Source: Runella salmonicolor (lineage in GTDB: Bacteria; Bacteroidota; Bacteroidia; Cytophagales; Spirosomataceae). From it: a stretch of 64,000 bases of DNA. The DNA lies in NCBI RefSeq assembly GCF_024158025.1, contig NZ_JAMZEL010000015.1, forward strand, positions 99,195 through 163,194, in the 5' to 3' direction. Below, piece after piece: positions 1-8,951 of this stretch. The notes under the pieces are model-generated. The model saw only the letters and a list, made by a program, of their open reading frames with translations. It was not told the origin of the DNA and made no database searches. Each line of letters starts with the position of its first letter. Positions within the stretch are counted from its first letter, which is position 1. A program made the position numbers and the translations under genes.

Positions 1-1
1 A

Positions 2-547
2 CACCCTTCGACTGTTGAATTTGTGATTCCAGCCGAAAACGCCCAAACGGTGGTCACGCTACTGATTTCCAACAAGATAACTTTTACTCTAAACTCTTCA
101 ACTTATAGCCAAGACTCACCCCAAACAATTGGCTCATCCTCCGAAACGGAGCAGGATACAAAAACCGACAGTACTTTTGTCTCTGTTAACTCGAAGGTGG
201 ATGCATTTGAATCTATTTGTTTAAAATACCTTACAAGTAATATAGAGCAGTTTCCTCCCAAAGCGGATGAAATTGCGGCTGAAGTAGGGATTTCTATCGG
301 GTCGTTTAAAAATGGATTTAAGGCTGTTTATGGAAAAACCTTTTACCAATTATTCATGGAGAAACGAATAGAGTATGCCAAAACGTTACTCTTGCAGGGT
401 TTTAAAGCGGTTGAAATATCCCAACGATTCGGGTATTCGCAAAACATCAAATTCAACAAAGTTTTCCTGAAATATGTCGGGGTAACGCCTAAAAAATATC
501 AGGACAGTCATAATCTACAGAAAAAAAGCCAGCCTGGTCCTCTGTAA
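2..547 (+). CDS. AraC-family regulator, C-terminal part (5' truncated by window edge)
   Basis: The reading frame is open to the left edge of the window, so the gene probably begins outside; the GTG at 23 is only the first usable internal start. Roughly the last 100 residues form an AraC/XylS-type double helix-turn-helix: a segment with ADEIAAEVGISIGSFKN (first HTH), then FYQLFMEKRIEYAKTLL and VEISQRFGYSQNIKFNKVF (second HTH), ending in the family's YVGVTPKKYQD signature. The upstream part is low-complexity (many S, T, Q) and looks like a linker rather than a ligand domain. It probably regulates transcription; the inducer cannot be told. Family call is firm, function unknown. Confidence 0.8.
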   Translation, partial: HPSTVEFVIPAENAQTVVTLLISNKITFTLNSSTYSQDSPQTIGSSSETEQDTKTDSTFVSVNSKVDAFESICLKYLTSNIEQFPPKADEIAAEVGISIGSFKNGFKAVYGKTFYQLFMEKRIEYAKTLLLQGFKAVEISQRFGYSQNIKFNKVFLKYVGVTPKKYQDSHNLQKKSQPGPL

Positions 548-616
548 TTTGGGGCAATCTTTGATACATAGTCAAACCAAAAGTTGTGGAGGTGGTTGCA
601 TTAAGGACATAAAATC

Positions 617-895
617 TCATTGCTCAGCCTTACCCGTTTTAGTGCTCAACCAGCGACGGCGCTTGATGTGTAAGAAGACTTTCTTATCCCGAATCGTAGT
701 TTCGGGCAGAAAATCTTTTGAAAGTGAGTTCTTCTTCTACGGAGATGAGTCTGGATAATTCTTCTCTTCCAGAAGATAAACATGGAGCACATTAGCCATT
801 TTCTCCACACGCATCAACTTAAAATAGGTTAGAATGAAATCAGGTAAGAGGTATTCTACTATAGATTGGAAACTTTCCAAAACAGATAGGTTTGA
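617..895 (-). pseudogene. ISAon1-type transposase N-terminal region, degenerate
   Basis: On the minus strand a frame reads LLPDFILTYFKLMRVEK, then VLHVYLLEEKNYP, then LPETTIRDKKVFLHIKRRRW, before a TGA at 619-617. This is the pattern I know from the small first ORF of ISAon1-type elements in Bacteroidota (a DNA-binding N-terminal region protein). It is broken by an in-frame TAG at 739-737 and cut off shortly after the KRRRW block, where intact relatives continue for about 30 residues. No second ORF of the element is visible. It is a relic of a past insertion. Confidence 0.6.
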
Positions 896-1145
896 TTAGA
901 ACATAGTCCTAAAAAAATCTAACGCTCTCCACAAATTTTGAACTTGGTCTGTGCAGTACCGTTGCAATGAAAAACATGTACTGGAAGAGTTTTACAAAAA
1001 TATGATTGGGGTAACGGTCAGTCCGACGTTGTGGGTCAAGAAAGTGAAGATTTGGATAAGTACCGAGCGCGCACCAACAGCGGCTCAGTGCGGGTGCAAA
1101 GCAGTATGAAGAGATAGAGAAGGGTGAAGCTTAGTTAAAGAATTT
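896..1145. other. Eroded intergenic region
   Basis: No complete gene is visible. One plus-strand stretch (971-1117) is open for 48 codons and ends in a plausible protein tail (RARTNSGSVRVQSSMKR, stop), but it has no start codon and is preceded by a stop. It may be the end of a decayed gene; I do not recognise the family. Confidence 0.3.
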
Positions 1146-1198
1146 AACCGCAAAGTTCGCAAAGAGTTGTCTTCGTGTTCTTTGCGAACTTTGCGGTT
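1146..1198. terminator. Long perfect hairpin (repeat-type, likely bidirectional terminator)
   Basis: A 20-bp arm at 1146-1165 (AACCGCAAAGTTCGCAAAGA) is the exact reverse complement of 1179-1198, with a 13-nt loop. It lies 8 bp past the stop codon of the lyase gene on the minus strand. Hairpins with this CGCAAAGTTCGCAAAG core recur, as far as I recall, throughout Cytophagales and Flavobacteriia genomes, so it is probably both a terminator and a member of a dispersed repeat family. Confidence 0.7.
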
Positions 1199-1206
1199 GA
1201 GAGCTT

Positions 1207-2112
1207 TTATATCGCAGGCAAAACTGGACGTTTCGCCAATGAATCATTGATAACTTTTAGCACGTGCTCACGCTCGGCGCCAATCAACGGCAGACGCGGC
1301 TGACGCACGTATTCTGTTCCTAAGCCCGTAGCCACTTCGGCCAATTTGATGTTTTGCACAAACTTGGTCGATACGTCTAAGTGCAGCAGCGGGTAGAACC
1401 AACGGTATATTTCGCGGGCTTCTTCAATTCGGCCCTGCTTGGCCAATTCATAAATCACGACCGTTTCGCGCGGGAACGCGTCTACCAAACCAGCAATCCA
1501 GCCGTCGGCTCCCATGAGGAGACTCTCCAACGCCATATCATCCACGCCCGAAAGGATTTTAAAACGACCGCCGAGTTCGTTGATGATGTCGGTCATGTAC
1601 CGAATATCGCCCGTCGACTCTTTCATGGATTCAAAGTGGGCATTTTGGGCCAAATCTTTGAACATCGGAATGGTGACCAAGGTCTTGTAAGCCACTGGAT
1701 TATTGTAAATCATCACCGGCAAATCAGTTGCATCCGCTACGGTGTGCATATAATGCAACGTTTCACGCTCATCGGAGGGGTAGCGCATGGGGGGCAACAG
1801 CATAAAGCCGTCTGCGCCCGCACCAGCCGCTTCTTTCACGAACGAAACCGCCATGCGGGTGATGTTTTCTGCAATGCCAATAATCAACGGTACGCGGTCG
1901 GCGATGGTCTCACGGGCCGCCGTCAAAAGCTCCAGCTTTTCGGCGTAGGTCAACGTACTGTTTTCGCCCAGCGAACCACAAATGATGATGCCGTGTACGC
2001 CAGCTTTGATTTGTTCGTCAATGTTGTAGGAAAAGGTTTTGAGATCGAGGGTTTCGTCTTCAAAAAATTTTGTCGTCACGGCGGGATATACGCCTATCCA
2101 ATTGGGCTTCAT
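1207..2112 (-). CDS. Dihydrodipicolinate synthase/N-acetylneuraminate lyase family protein
   Basis: 301 residues, the normal length of the DapA/NanA (class I aldolase) TIM-barrel family. The family landmarks are present: GSLGENSTLT near residue 46 (substrate carboxylate loop, G-T/S-x-GE), VMIYNNP near 133 with the catalytic tyrosine, and ESMKESTGD near 163 with the Schiff-base lysine. These enzymes cleave or condense pyruvate-type 2-oxo acids in the cytoplasm. The pairing with an AraC regulator upstream recalls hydroxyproline- or sugar-acid-catabolism lyases rather than lysine biosynthesis, but the substrate is not determined. A TAATTTTG promoter element sits 57 bp upstream and a strong hairpin follows the stop. 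Confidence 0.85.
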   Translation of the reverse strand: MKPNWIGVYPAVTTKFFEDETLDLKTFSYNIDEQIKAGVHGIIICGSLGENSTLTYAEKLELLTAARETIADRVPLIIGIAENITRMAVSFVKEAAGAGADGFMLLPPMRYPSDERETLHYMHTVADATDLPVMIYNNPVAYKTLVTIPMFKDLAQNAHFESMKESTGDIRYMTDIINELGGRFKILSGVDDMALESLLMGADGWIAGLVDAFPRETVVIYELAKQGRIEEAREIYRWFYPLLHLDVSTKFVQNIKLAEVATGLGTEYVRQPRLPLIGAEREHVLKVINDSLAKRPVLPAI

Positions 2113-2168
2113 ATGAGGAAAGTTTTGAGATTATGCAGAAACGTAAATGTTAACTAATTTGTACGCTA

Positions 2169-2176
2169 CAAAATTA
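2169..2176 (-). promoter_or_regulatory. Putative -7 element for the lyase gene, with nearby palindrome
   Basis: On the minus strand TAATTTTG fits the Bacteroidota -7 consensus TAnnTTTG, 57 bp before the lyase start codon. A TTTG lies 16 nt further upstream, slightly closer than usual for the -33 element. That TTTG is part of a perfect 11-bp palindrome, GTTTGCCAAAC (2187-2197), placed where a regulator such as the neighbouring AraC protein could act. Inference from sequence only. Confidence 0.4.
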
Positions 2177-2284
2177 ACGTGCTGGAGTTTGCCAAACTTT
2201 TCGCCGGTTGACTGATTCTAATAGAATTTTATTCAAAAACTACATTTTACCCCTTCTAAATGGATAAAGAACTATCACTTTTCC

Positions 2285-3148
2285 CTAATTGGTTCTTTTT
2301 AGGTAGTCGCGTGGCGGCATACCGGTTACCTGTTTAAACTGTCGATTGAAATTGGATAAATTGGCATACCCGCACGAAAAAGCAATCTGACTGACACTTT
2401 GCGTGGAGTCTTTCAACAACCGGCAAGCGTGCTCAATCCGCACTTCATTGAGGAGTTGAGAGAAGGTTTTACGGGTATGAACCCGCAAAAACCGACAAAA
2501 TGCATGAGGCGTCAAATTGGCCACACCCGCAATGTCGTCGAGGGTAATGGCGTTGGCATAATTGGTCAGAATAAAGTTAAAAACGTTTTCTAACCGCTGA
2601 TGGTCAACGGGTTTGTTCGGATTTTTGTAGGATGTTCCCGATAGGCGTTCACAGTCGGGCGTGAGTGTGAGGGTGTCAAGCGTGTTTAGCAGCAGCATTA
2701 ATTGCTCAAAAGGACGCAGTTCATTTATTTTTTCTAGCCTATCCGTGAGCGAATTAGGTCCCGAAAATCGAATCCGTACCCCGTGCGTGGCTTCTCGCAG
2801 CAATTCAGCAATGTGCATCAATTCGGGTGATGTGATGAAAATATCTCCCAGAATAGATTCTTTAAAAAAGAATGAATACGCCATGACCTGCCGCGGCGAA
2901 TCTGGTTGAAAATAGTCGGCATCGTTGAGCATCACGTGCGGCACATTGGCCCCCAACAGCACTAAATCATAAGGCTGAAAACGGTCAATGCGGTCACCAA
3001 CCACCAATGTTCCAGTACCTTCCTTAATCAATGTCAACTGAAATTCAGGGTGAAAATGAAGACGCTGGTAAAAGTGTTTGTCGTGATCTACCTGCACCCG
3101 AAACGAGCGGTCATCAACGGTGGGGACGCGAAAAAGCAGTGCTTTCAT
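2285..3148 (-). CDS. AraC-family transcriptional regulator with cupin sensor domain
   Basis: 287 residues. The N-terminal half (about 10-90) has the cupin pattern of AraC sensors (FHPEFQLTLIKEGTGTLVVGD ending near residue 52, then YDLVLLGANVPH). The C-terminal 100 residues carry the two helix-turn-helix units: LDDIAGVANLTPHAFCRFLR and SVSQIAFSCGYANLSNFNRQ, followed by the GMPPRDYL signature. It should bind DNA and a small ligand in the cytoplasm. The start codon overlaps the stop of the upstream EEP gene by 4 bp (ATGA), so the two are co-transcribed and probably coupled. It is the obvious candidate regulator of the downstream lyase gene. Confidence 0.88.
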   Translation of the reverse strand: MKALLFRVPTVDDRSFRVQVDHDKHFYQRLHFHPEFQLTLIKEGTGTLVVGDRIDRFQPYDLVLLGANVPHVMLNDADYFQPDSPRQVMAYSFFFKESILGDIFITSPELMHIAELLREATHGVRIRFSGPNSLTDRLEKINELRPFEQLMLLLNTLDTLTLTPDCERLSGTSYKNPNKPVDHQRLENVFNFILTNYANAITLDDIAGVANLTPHAFCRFLRVHTRKTFSQLLNEVRIEHACRLLKDSTQSVSQIAFSCGYANLSNFNRQFKQVTGMPPRDYLKRTN

Positions 3149-3933
3149 TTTCCGAATGAGTAAGTAACAACCACGGGAAGGTGATCGGAGGTGGTAGGCT
3201 CGTACAAGACGCGATAATCGAGCACCTTAAACGGGCTTTCTTTGTGCGTCCAAAAGTAATCAATGCGCTTACCGTTGCCCGGGTACGTGGCCCCTTCGGT
3301 GTTTGCGCCCGCGTCGTTCCAGTATTTGGTCATTGCTTCAAGGGTATGCTCGTCGGCGGTGGCGTTAAAATCCCCACCTACAATGACTGGATATAGACTA
3401 TTCTGTAAGTTTTCGTTAATGACCGCCGCTTGCAGGCCTCGATTCAGCGGCGACCGATGGTCGAGGTGTGTAGTGCAAAACCGAACGTATTTGTTAACGC
3501 CGAGATCCACCAAAGCGCACATCAGCAAGCGCGGCTCGGTGGAATCTGGATTGGGGAGTTTGAGCCGCTGAACGGCCTCTATCGGGCGGGTCGACAAGAT
3601 GCCAAGGCCGTATTTTCCGCCCTGTAAATCAATGGTTTTGCCAAAGGCCTGCTCATAGCCCGTCAACAGCGATAAAATTCGCATTTGGTTCAACTTCCCC
3701 GAGCGCGTGGCTCCGCTGTCAATTTCTTGCAACGCCACAAAGTCGGGCTTGTGTTTTTTGATTAAATCTGCCACGCGGGTCAGGTTGGTTTTGCCCAAGT
3801 TATTTTCGCCGTGGTGAATGTTGAAGGTCATCACTTTCAACTTGATTGGGGCAGGTTTTGACTTCTGTCCATTGGCAGAAATTCCAGCATAACACCCCAG
3901 AAATAACAATAAAAAGTAGTTAAAAATGCGCAC
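3145..3933 (-). CDS. Secreted endonuclease/exonuclease/phosphatase-family hydrolase
   Basis: 262 residues with a signal peptide (MRIFNYFLLLFLGCYAGISANG). All core motifs of the EEP fold are present: MTFNIHHG (Asn), ALQEIDSG (metal Glu), THLDHRS, VGGDFNATAD (Asp/Asn pair), IDYFWTH and TSDHLPVV (His/Asp). It is therefore expected to be an active metal-dependent phosphodiesterase or phosphatase outside the cytoplasm. The substrate (nucleic acid, phosphoinositide, sphingomyelin or other) cannot be read from sequence. It is the first gene of a two-gene unit with the AraC gene, overlapping it by 4 bp. Confidence 0.85.
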   Translation of the reverse strand: MRIFNYFLLLFLGCYAGISANGQKSKPAPIKLKVMTFNIHHGENNLGKTNLTRVADLIKKHKPDFVALQEIDSGATRSGKLNQMRILSLLTGYEQAFGKTIDLQGGKYGLGILSTRPIEAVQRLKLPNPDSTEPRLLMCALVDLGVNKYVRFCTTHLDHRSPLNRGLQAAVINENLQNSLYPVIVGGDFNATADEHTLEAMTKYWNDAGANTEGATYPGNGKRIDYFWTHKESPFKVLDYRVLYEPTTSDHLPVVVTYSFGK

Positions 3934-4031
3934 AGTCCAACGGAGTTAAAGGAAACAATTGCAAACAAAGATAATCGAATCATCAATTCAAATCCGAGAA
4001 ATGTCCCCATTCATTCTCTTTTAAGGTATAT

Positions 4032-4064
4032 AAAAAAGAGACTGCCTTCATAGACAGCCTCTTT
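4032..4064 (-). terminator. Rho-independent terminator of the dab operon
   Basis: Read on the minus strand, AAAGAGGCTGTC and GGCAGTCTCTTT pair (two G-U wobbles) around a short loop and are followed by a run of T. It stands about 50 bp after the dabB stop codon. Confidence 0.75.
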
Positions 4065-4112
4065 CGGTATCACTACTAACACTAAACAAATAAACTACAG
4101 ACAATGTTGAAT

Positions 4113-5981
4113 TTATGAGGAACGATAGGCGGTTTCGTACACTGATTTTACGTGTGGCCCTAAGAAAATCCGGGCATAAATCCGGATGATAGCCAGTCCG
4201 TCAATGATAAAACTCAAAGAAACCGACAATGCCAAAATAGCCTGATTTTCGTGGATATGACTGAAAATCAAGTCCTCCCCAATAAAAGTCGGGGTAATGG
4301 GAAAACCCGAAACCCCCAAACATGCCATTAGGAAAATAAACGCCAGCTTGGGGTGTTTGGACGAATGCCCATGGAATTGGTCTAGGTCAATGTTACCTTC
4401 GATGGATTTAAGTTTTGTAAGACAGAAATAGCCTAAAACTCCCGACGCAATAATGCCACTGAGGTACAAGATTGTCTGGTCGTTTTTGAAATGCTCGTTG
4501 AACGAAACCGCCAGCGCAATCCAAAAGTGGTTCATGATGACCAATATCCAACTCATCGGCGCTTTTCGGCGTTCTGTAAAGGATTTCAATACCATCAACA
4601 GCCCAATCAACGAAAAGAAAATTGGTAGATAGGCGTGGATATTCGTGGGAATCAGCTCTTCATTGTAAAGACAAACCAATCCAATGACGTAGGTAGGAAT
4701 AAAGAAAATCAGTAGCCGATTGACGGTCAGGAAATTCATTTTGTTACCCGCCCATTTTAATGGATTCCATAAATAACGGTACATCAACGAATCTAGGTTC
4801 CACTCCTTAATGCTCAATAGATAGAGCGTATATTCTAGTTTTTTGGGGAAGAAATGTTCGATTGAACGGGCACGAGGGGAGAAGTTGTAGAATTGTTCGC
4901 GAATCAAATAACTTACCACCGACGGTGAAACCAGCAGCTGATACGTTCTCAAGAAAGCGTTTCCGGCAAAGTGAAACATCGCCAGTATTTCCAAACCCGC
5001 TGCCACTTCAATAAAAATCAACCCGATTTGCGCAATAGATGCGTACGCAATTTGACTTTTTACCGACGATTGAACCCGGGCAATTCCCGTCGTAATCACC
5101 GCTGTAAGTAGCCCCAATACCGCAATCAGAATCCGAACCGAGAGCTGGTGTTCCCAAAAAGGATAGGTTCTCAATAACAAAAACACGCCCAAATGCACCG
5201 AAAGTGAGCCGTAAAAAATGGCCGTCGAGGGCGTAGGCCCTTCCATGGCGCGGGGTAGCCACGATGAAAAGGGGAGCTGAGCTGATTTTGCCGCCGCCGA
5301 AATCAAGATCATAATCGAGATAAAAACCCCAATCCACGTATGGCTTTGGAGGTGTTCGTGGACGAGTTCATAATTATTTAATTTCAGAAAAGTAATGTTT
5401 TCATGAAACAAATGGTGGCTCATCCACATGGCCAATATCAGGCCCACATCGCCAATTCGATAAATGGAAAATACCTTGACAGCATTTTTGACGGGCAGGT
5501 AACGGTCTCTATAAAAGGCAATTAACAGAAATGAGGAAATTCCCAAAATCTCCCAGCCCACAAAAAGAGTTTCGAGATTGCCAGAGAGAATGATAATGTT
5601 GTAGCCTACATAAAAGAACAGAATCGTATTGAAAAACCGCTTGTAGCCACTTTCGCGGTGGAGATAATACCGACTGTAGATGGTGACCAAGAAAGTCAAA
5701 AACGAGCCAACAAAAAGGTAGGTAGCGCCGATTTCGTCAAAACAAAAATCAATAAAAAACTCGTACCCCTTGGCTTTAAAAAGCACAATGTCTTTGATGT
5801 TCAGAATGGGGCGGCCATTCAATAACCAATACCCAATAAAGCCAATAGTGGAAGCCAAATGCAGGCCCACCGTGCCAAAAGCAACGCCCGAAATAATACC
5901 TTCTTTGGGCGCAGGCACCAATAAACTGATGATGAATCCAAGAACAGGGAGCAGAATAAAAATATGAAGGAACAAGGTCAT
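4113..5981 (-). CDS. dabB: DabB-like, NuoL-related proton-channel subunit of the DAB inorganic carbon transporter
   Basis: 622 residues, almost entirely hydrophobic, about 14-16 membrane segments. It carries the proton-conducting transporter signature of NuoL/MrpA proteins (GWEILGISSFLLIAFYRDR near 150, AKSAQLPFSSWLPRAMEGPT near 240). It begins 8 bp after the dabA stop. In characterised DAB systems the NuoL-like subunit uses the membrane cation gradient to energise the cytoplasmic DabA. The absence of other nuo or mrp genes and the tight link to dabA distinguish it from complex I or an antiporter. A terminator follows. Confidence 0.88.
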   Translation of the reverse strand: MTLFLHIFILLPVLGFIISLLVPAPKEGIISGVAFGTVGLHLASTIGFIGYWLLNGRPILNIKDIVLFKAKGYEFFIDFCFDEIGATYLFVGSFLTFLVTIYSRYYLHRESGYKRFFNTILFFYVGYNIIILSGNLETLFVGWEILGISSFLLIAFYRDRYLPVKNAVKVFSIYRIGDVGLILAMWMSHHLFHENITFLKLNNYELVHEHLQSHTWIGVFISIMILISAAAKSAQLPFSSWLPRAMEGPTPSTAIFYGSLSVHLGVFLLLRTYPFWEHQLSVRILIAVLGLLTAVITTGIARVQSSVKSQIAYASIAQIGLIFIEVAAGLEILAMFHFAGNAFLRTYQLLVSPSVVSYLIREQFYNFSPRARSIEHFFPKKLEYTLYLLSIKEWNLDSLMYRYLWNPLKWAGNKMNFLTVNRLLIFFIPTYVIGLVCLYNEELIPTNIHAYLPIFFSLIGLLMVLKSFTERRKAPMSWILVIMNHFWIALAVSFNEHFKNDQTILYLSGIIASGVLGYFCLTKLKSIEGNIDLDQFHGHSSKHPKLAFIFLMACLGVSGFPITPTFIGEDLIFSHIHENQAILALSVSLSFIIDGLAIIRIYARIFLGPHVKSVYETAYRSS

Positions 5982-5989
5982 GGCAATAA

Positions 5990-8485
5990 CTAGCTAAGTG
6001 AGTAAACGGGAAGGTTTTCGTTGTGAGTTTCCAACAAAGGCGTAATGTTGTTGACCGTGTCTACGTGATTTACCAAAGGATTATATGGCACAAAATCACC
6101 GTTTCTAAACACTGAAATTTCCTGTGTCTCGGGGTTTATCACGGCCAAATTGACCCATTCATTGATAAACCATTCGTAGGTTGCGGGATTTTTTTGAATC
6201 GTTTTCAAGACCACTTCTGGAAAGTGTTCCACAATCATCAGAAGGCGTACTGGGTCGTGTACCTCAATCATTTGGCTCGGCAGTCCGGGGCGCAAATCGC
6301 CGTCGATTCCGTTGGCAACGCCAAAAAGCCCCATCACATTGTGCGGCAATTTGGTTCCTGCCCCCAATTTTTGATTATCTACCCGCGAAAAAAAGTACTC
6401 CAGATTAATGCCTCCGCATACGGGCGCGGCGGCATTGAGAATATTGAGTAGGTACTTTCCTTCGGGGTCTACTTGGTAGTCAAACGAATTTAAAAACGCT
6501 CGTCTGTCCAGAAAAACATCTTTCGATAAGCTCCGTCGGCCAATGATACAAAGGGCGTTGGTGGCGTGGTTGAGCTCTGGCCGAGGCTCAAACAACGACA
6601 CTGAGCGGATTCTGATTTTTTCGTGGATTTTTTGAGGGCTCAGTGTGGTATCAATGGATTCAAATCTCCGAGAGCGTTCTTTGGCGTTATAATCCAACGC
6701 TTTCTCAAAAGTTGCTTCATTCTTTTTGTGTCTTTCCTGATTTTGGGGCGAGAGCGCGTTTTCGTCAAAGTACACTATTTCGTCGCGGGTGGTATCATGA
6801 AGGCCACCTATAAACTGGGTATCGGCAGGAATCACGATGCCTCGGTTGCTCAAAATAGCCCTGACTTTGGGGTGGTTAGCCATAAAAGAAATCACTCGCG
6901 AGTTGACCGAGCCAGCCCGCCCCGCGCAGGCACCACAGTCGTAAGCGGCGTAGTGAGGGTTGTTTACGCTGCTTGCTCCGTGTCCAATCACATACACAAT
7001 GGGGGCAAAATTATCTACCAAACCAATGCTTTTTAGCACGTTTTCGACACGAACGGCCATTTCGTCAATCGTGAACCCAATTTGAAGGTCGTTTTCGTGG
7101 TGATTGGCGTGTTTGTTTTCGATGGTAAGCGTCGAAAACCGGTCCATGTGTTTGAAAGAAGAGGCCGTAGCGGGACTCATCGAAGGCCGAAAGATGCTGA
7201 TAAACAGCTTCGCAGCCGACCAAAATCCGAGTGTTTGTGAAATCAGCCAACCTCCGTAAAAAGAGTGGGAGTGTTTGCTGAAATGCACATCTTTTTTGCG
7301 GCGGTGTTTATTGCCAATTTCTTTAATTAAGTATTTGGGCGTGACGGGAGCGGGGCAAACTTTGGTATAAAATTTTCCGTCTTCGGGTTGGTAAAAGAAC
7401 TCTACCCCAAAAAAACCTGGCGTGCCAAAGGTTTCGCAGGCGGGGTCAAATTCTTCCAGATAGCGGCGCAGGGAGCATTCACGGTCGTCGATACAAAACA
7501 TGGCCTGAAAGCTTTTGCGAGAGGTATCAACGCTCTCCTTCTTTTTACTTTGAATTCCCGTCAGTACTTGGTCGTAATAACTCCATTCAAAAGCCTCCTG
7601 CCACAGCGAAAGCACTTCGTTCAGTTCGGTTTTTTCGACGGGAGCAAAAAGCGGTGTTGGTGCCTGAATCATGCGCTCTTTTAACGGTTGCCAATCTCCA
7701 CCACAGTGAAAGTCGAGGACATCGATTTCCAATAAAAGTTCAAACACAATCACATCATGGAGTGATATTTTGCGGCGGTCGAGCAATGTTTGCGGTTGGT
7801 CTTCAATGGCCGATACCATCCCCGACCATCCCTGATGCGCGAATTGCTGATCGTAGAGGTATTGTTGATATAATTCTTTTTTGCCTACCAGAATTTTCAG
7901 CAACGAGCTGATTTCACACTTGCCGTTTAAAAGCAAATCTTTGGCGCGGGAAGACCTAAAAATGCTGGAAAAACTATTTTTTTCAAGCTCCCGCATGGAA
8001 GCAAGAAAGGTTTTGTCTTTAATGGGAAAATTCCAAATCGAAATCCCTTGGTCAAGATAACTGCAAAGCACTCTGAAAAGAATCGGATGCACGAGAGAAT
8101 CCAAATCAATGCGGTAATGCTTTTTCCAGTTGGCTCGCAATGCTCCAACCCTAGGTAGGGCCGCAGAAGCGTATTTTTTGGAAATAAGGTTATTTTGCCA
8201 TTCCTTAAGGGCTTTCGTCCCTTTCTTTTCGACAATGATTTTGTCAAGCACCTCTTTTTTGAGGCGCCCCGACTTATATAATTCACGAAATTCATCCAGC
8301 GAAAGCGAGACTTTGTATCCAAACAATTCAGAGGCTCTTTGTGTAGCTTCGTAGAATTTGTCCGTCTGAAATGCGTGCAGCGTATTGTGGTGGATAAAGT
8401 CTTTGAGTGGTGCTTGAGCGGGTAAGAAGTGCTTCAAATCATGGAGTACTTCGTGCTCATCGAACAATGAATCATGTGTTTTCAT
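5990..8485 (-). CDS. dabA: DabA (DUF2309/UPF0753), carbonic-anhydrase-like subunit of the DAB carbon transporter
   Basis: 831 residues, the usual size. Two zinc-site regions resemble beta-carbonic anhydrase: FCIDDREC near residue 330 (Cys and Asp of the CxD pair) and IGHGASSVNNPHYAAYDCGAC near 500-520 (His and Cys ligands; motif trimmed in practice to HGAS...YDCGAC). The protein is expected at the inner face of the membrane with DabB, hydrating CO2 one way so that bicarbonate accumulates. The gene is first in a two-gene operon. No carboxysome or RuBisCO genes are visible, so in this organism the bicarbonate probably feeds anaplerotic carboxylases (inference). Confidence 0.92.
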   Translation of the reverse strand: MKTHDSLFDEHEVLHDLKHFLPAQAPLKDFIHHNTLHAFQTDKFYEATQRASELFGYKVSLSLDEFRELYKSGRLKKEVLDKIIVEKKGTKALKEWQNNLISKKYASAALPRVGALRANWKKHYRIDLDSLVHPILFRVLCSYLDQGISIWNFPIKDKTFLASMRELEKNSFSSIFRSSRAKDLLLNGKCEISSLLKILVGKKELYQQYLYDQQFAHQGWSGMVSAIEDQPQTLLDRRKISLHDVIVFELLLEIDVLDFHCGGDWQPLKERMIQAPTPLFAPVEKTELNEVLSLWQEAFEWSYYDQVLTGIQSKKKESVDTSRKSFQAMFCIDDRECSLRRYLEEFDPACETFGTPGFFGVEFFYQPEDGKFYTKVCPAPVTPKYLIKEIGNKHRRKKDVHFSKHSHSFYGGWLISQTLGFWSAAKLFISIFRPSMSPATASSFKHMDRFSTLTIENKHANHHENDLQIGFTIDEMAVRVENVLKSIGLVDNFAPIVYVIGHGASSVNNPHYAAYDCGACAGRAGSVNSRVISFMANHPKVRAILSNRGIVIPADTQFIGGLHDTTRDEIVYFDENALSPQNQERHKKNEATFEKALDYNAKERSRRFESIDTTLSPQKIHEKIRIRSVSLFEPRPELNHATNALCIIGRRSLSKDVFLDRRAFLNSFDYQVDPEGKYLLNILNAAAPVCGGINLEYFFSRVDNQKLGAGTKLPHNVMGLFGVANGIDGDLRPGLPSQMIEVHDPVRLLMIVEHFPEVVLKTIQKNPATYEWFINEWVNLAVINPETQEISVFRNGDFVPYNPLVNHVDTVNNITPLLETHNENLPVYSLS

Positions 8486-8951
8486 GTACTTAACTATGGT
8501 GTTTACTATGAACTCAGTAGACGGATTGAGTAACGGCAGTTGAGCAATCGGGCATGGCCGTTTTTTGCAAATGAATATTCAAATCTACGTCGAGAAGAAT
8601 TTCGAGAGATTAATTTGCCATTAAAATAGAAATAGTACTTTATTTTTCAACAACAGAGGCTTTGCTTTATTGGCGCTAAAAATAAAATCAATTTATATTT
8701 AAATATTTGATTATTAAATGATTAATATCATCATTTTGATTTTGACAATAGATAAATAGTCTTAAAATTTAGAGCTATCCCATCTTTTTTTAATCCTATT
8801 TTAATGTATTGATTTTCAATATTTTTGAGATTTTCCAGCGGCATCTCTGAAAATTCAGAGGGAGGTGAGCATTTTTATAGTATCTTATGCCCTCTCAATC
8901 GTTTTCAATCCATTGCTTTCAACCGCCCATTTGTTTTTAACATACGTTAGA
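8486..8951. other. AT-rich intergenic region between divergent genes
   Basis: No gene is visible. 8,690-8,830 is strongly AT-rich. Promoters for dabA (leftward) and for the small exported protein (rightward) should lie here, but I could not assign a convincing TTG/TAnnTTTG pair. Confidence 0.4.

Noticed and set aside
549..758. 69-codon plus-strand frame after the first AraC gene
   Set aside because: It runs antisense to the ISAon1 relic and has no recognisable content.
1381..2157. 258-codon open frame on the plus strand opposite the lyase gene
   Set aside because: Antisense shadow of a well-supported TIM-barrel gene; the protein has no family features and an odd His/Arg/Val composition.
2187..2197. 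GTTTGCCAAAC palindrome as a proven operator
   Set aside because: 11-bp palindromes are frequent by chance; kept only as a remark under the promoter.
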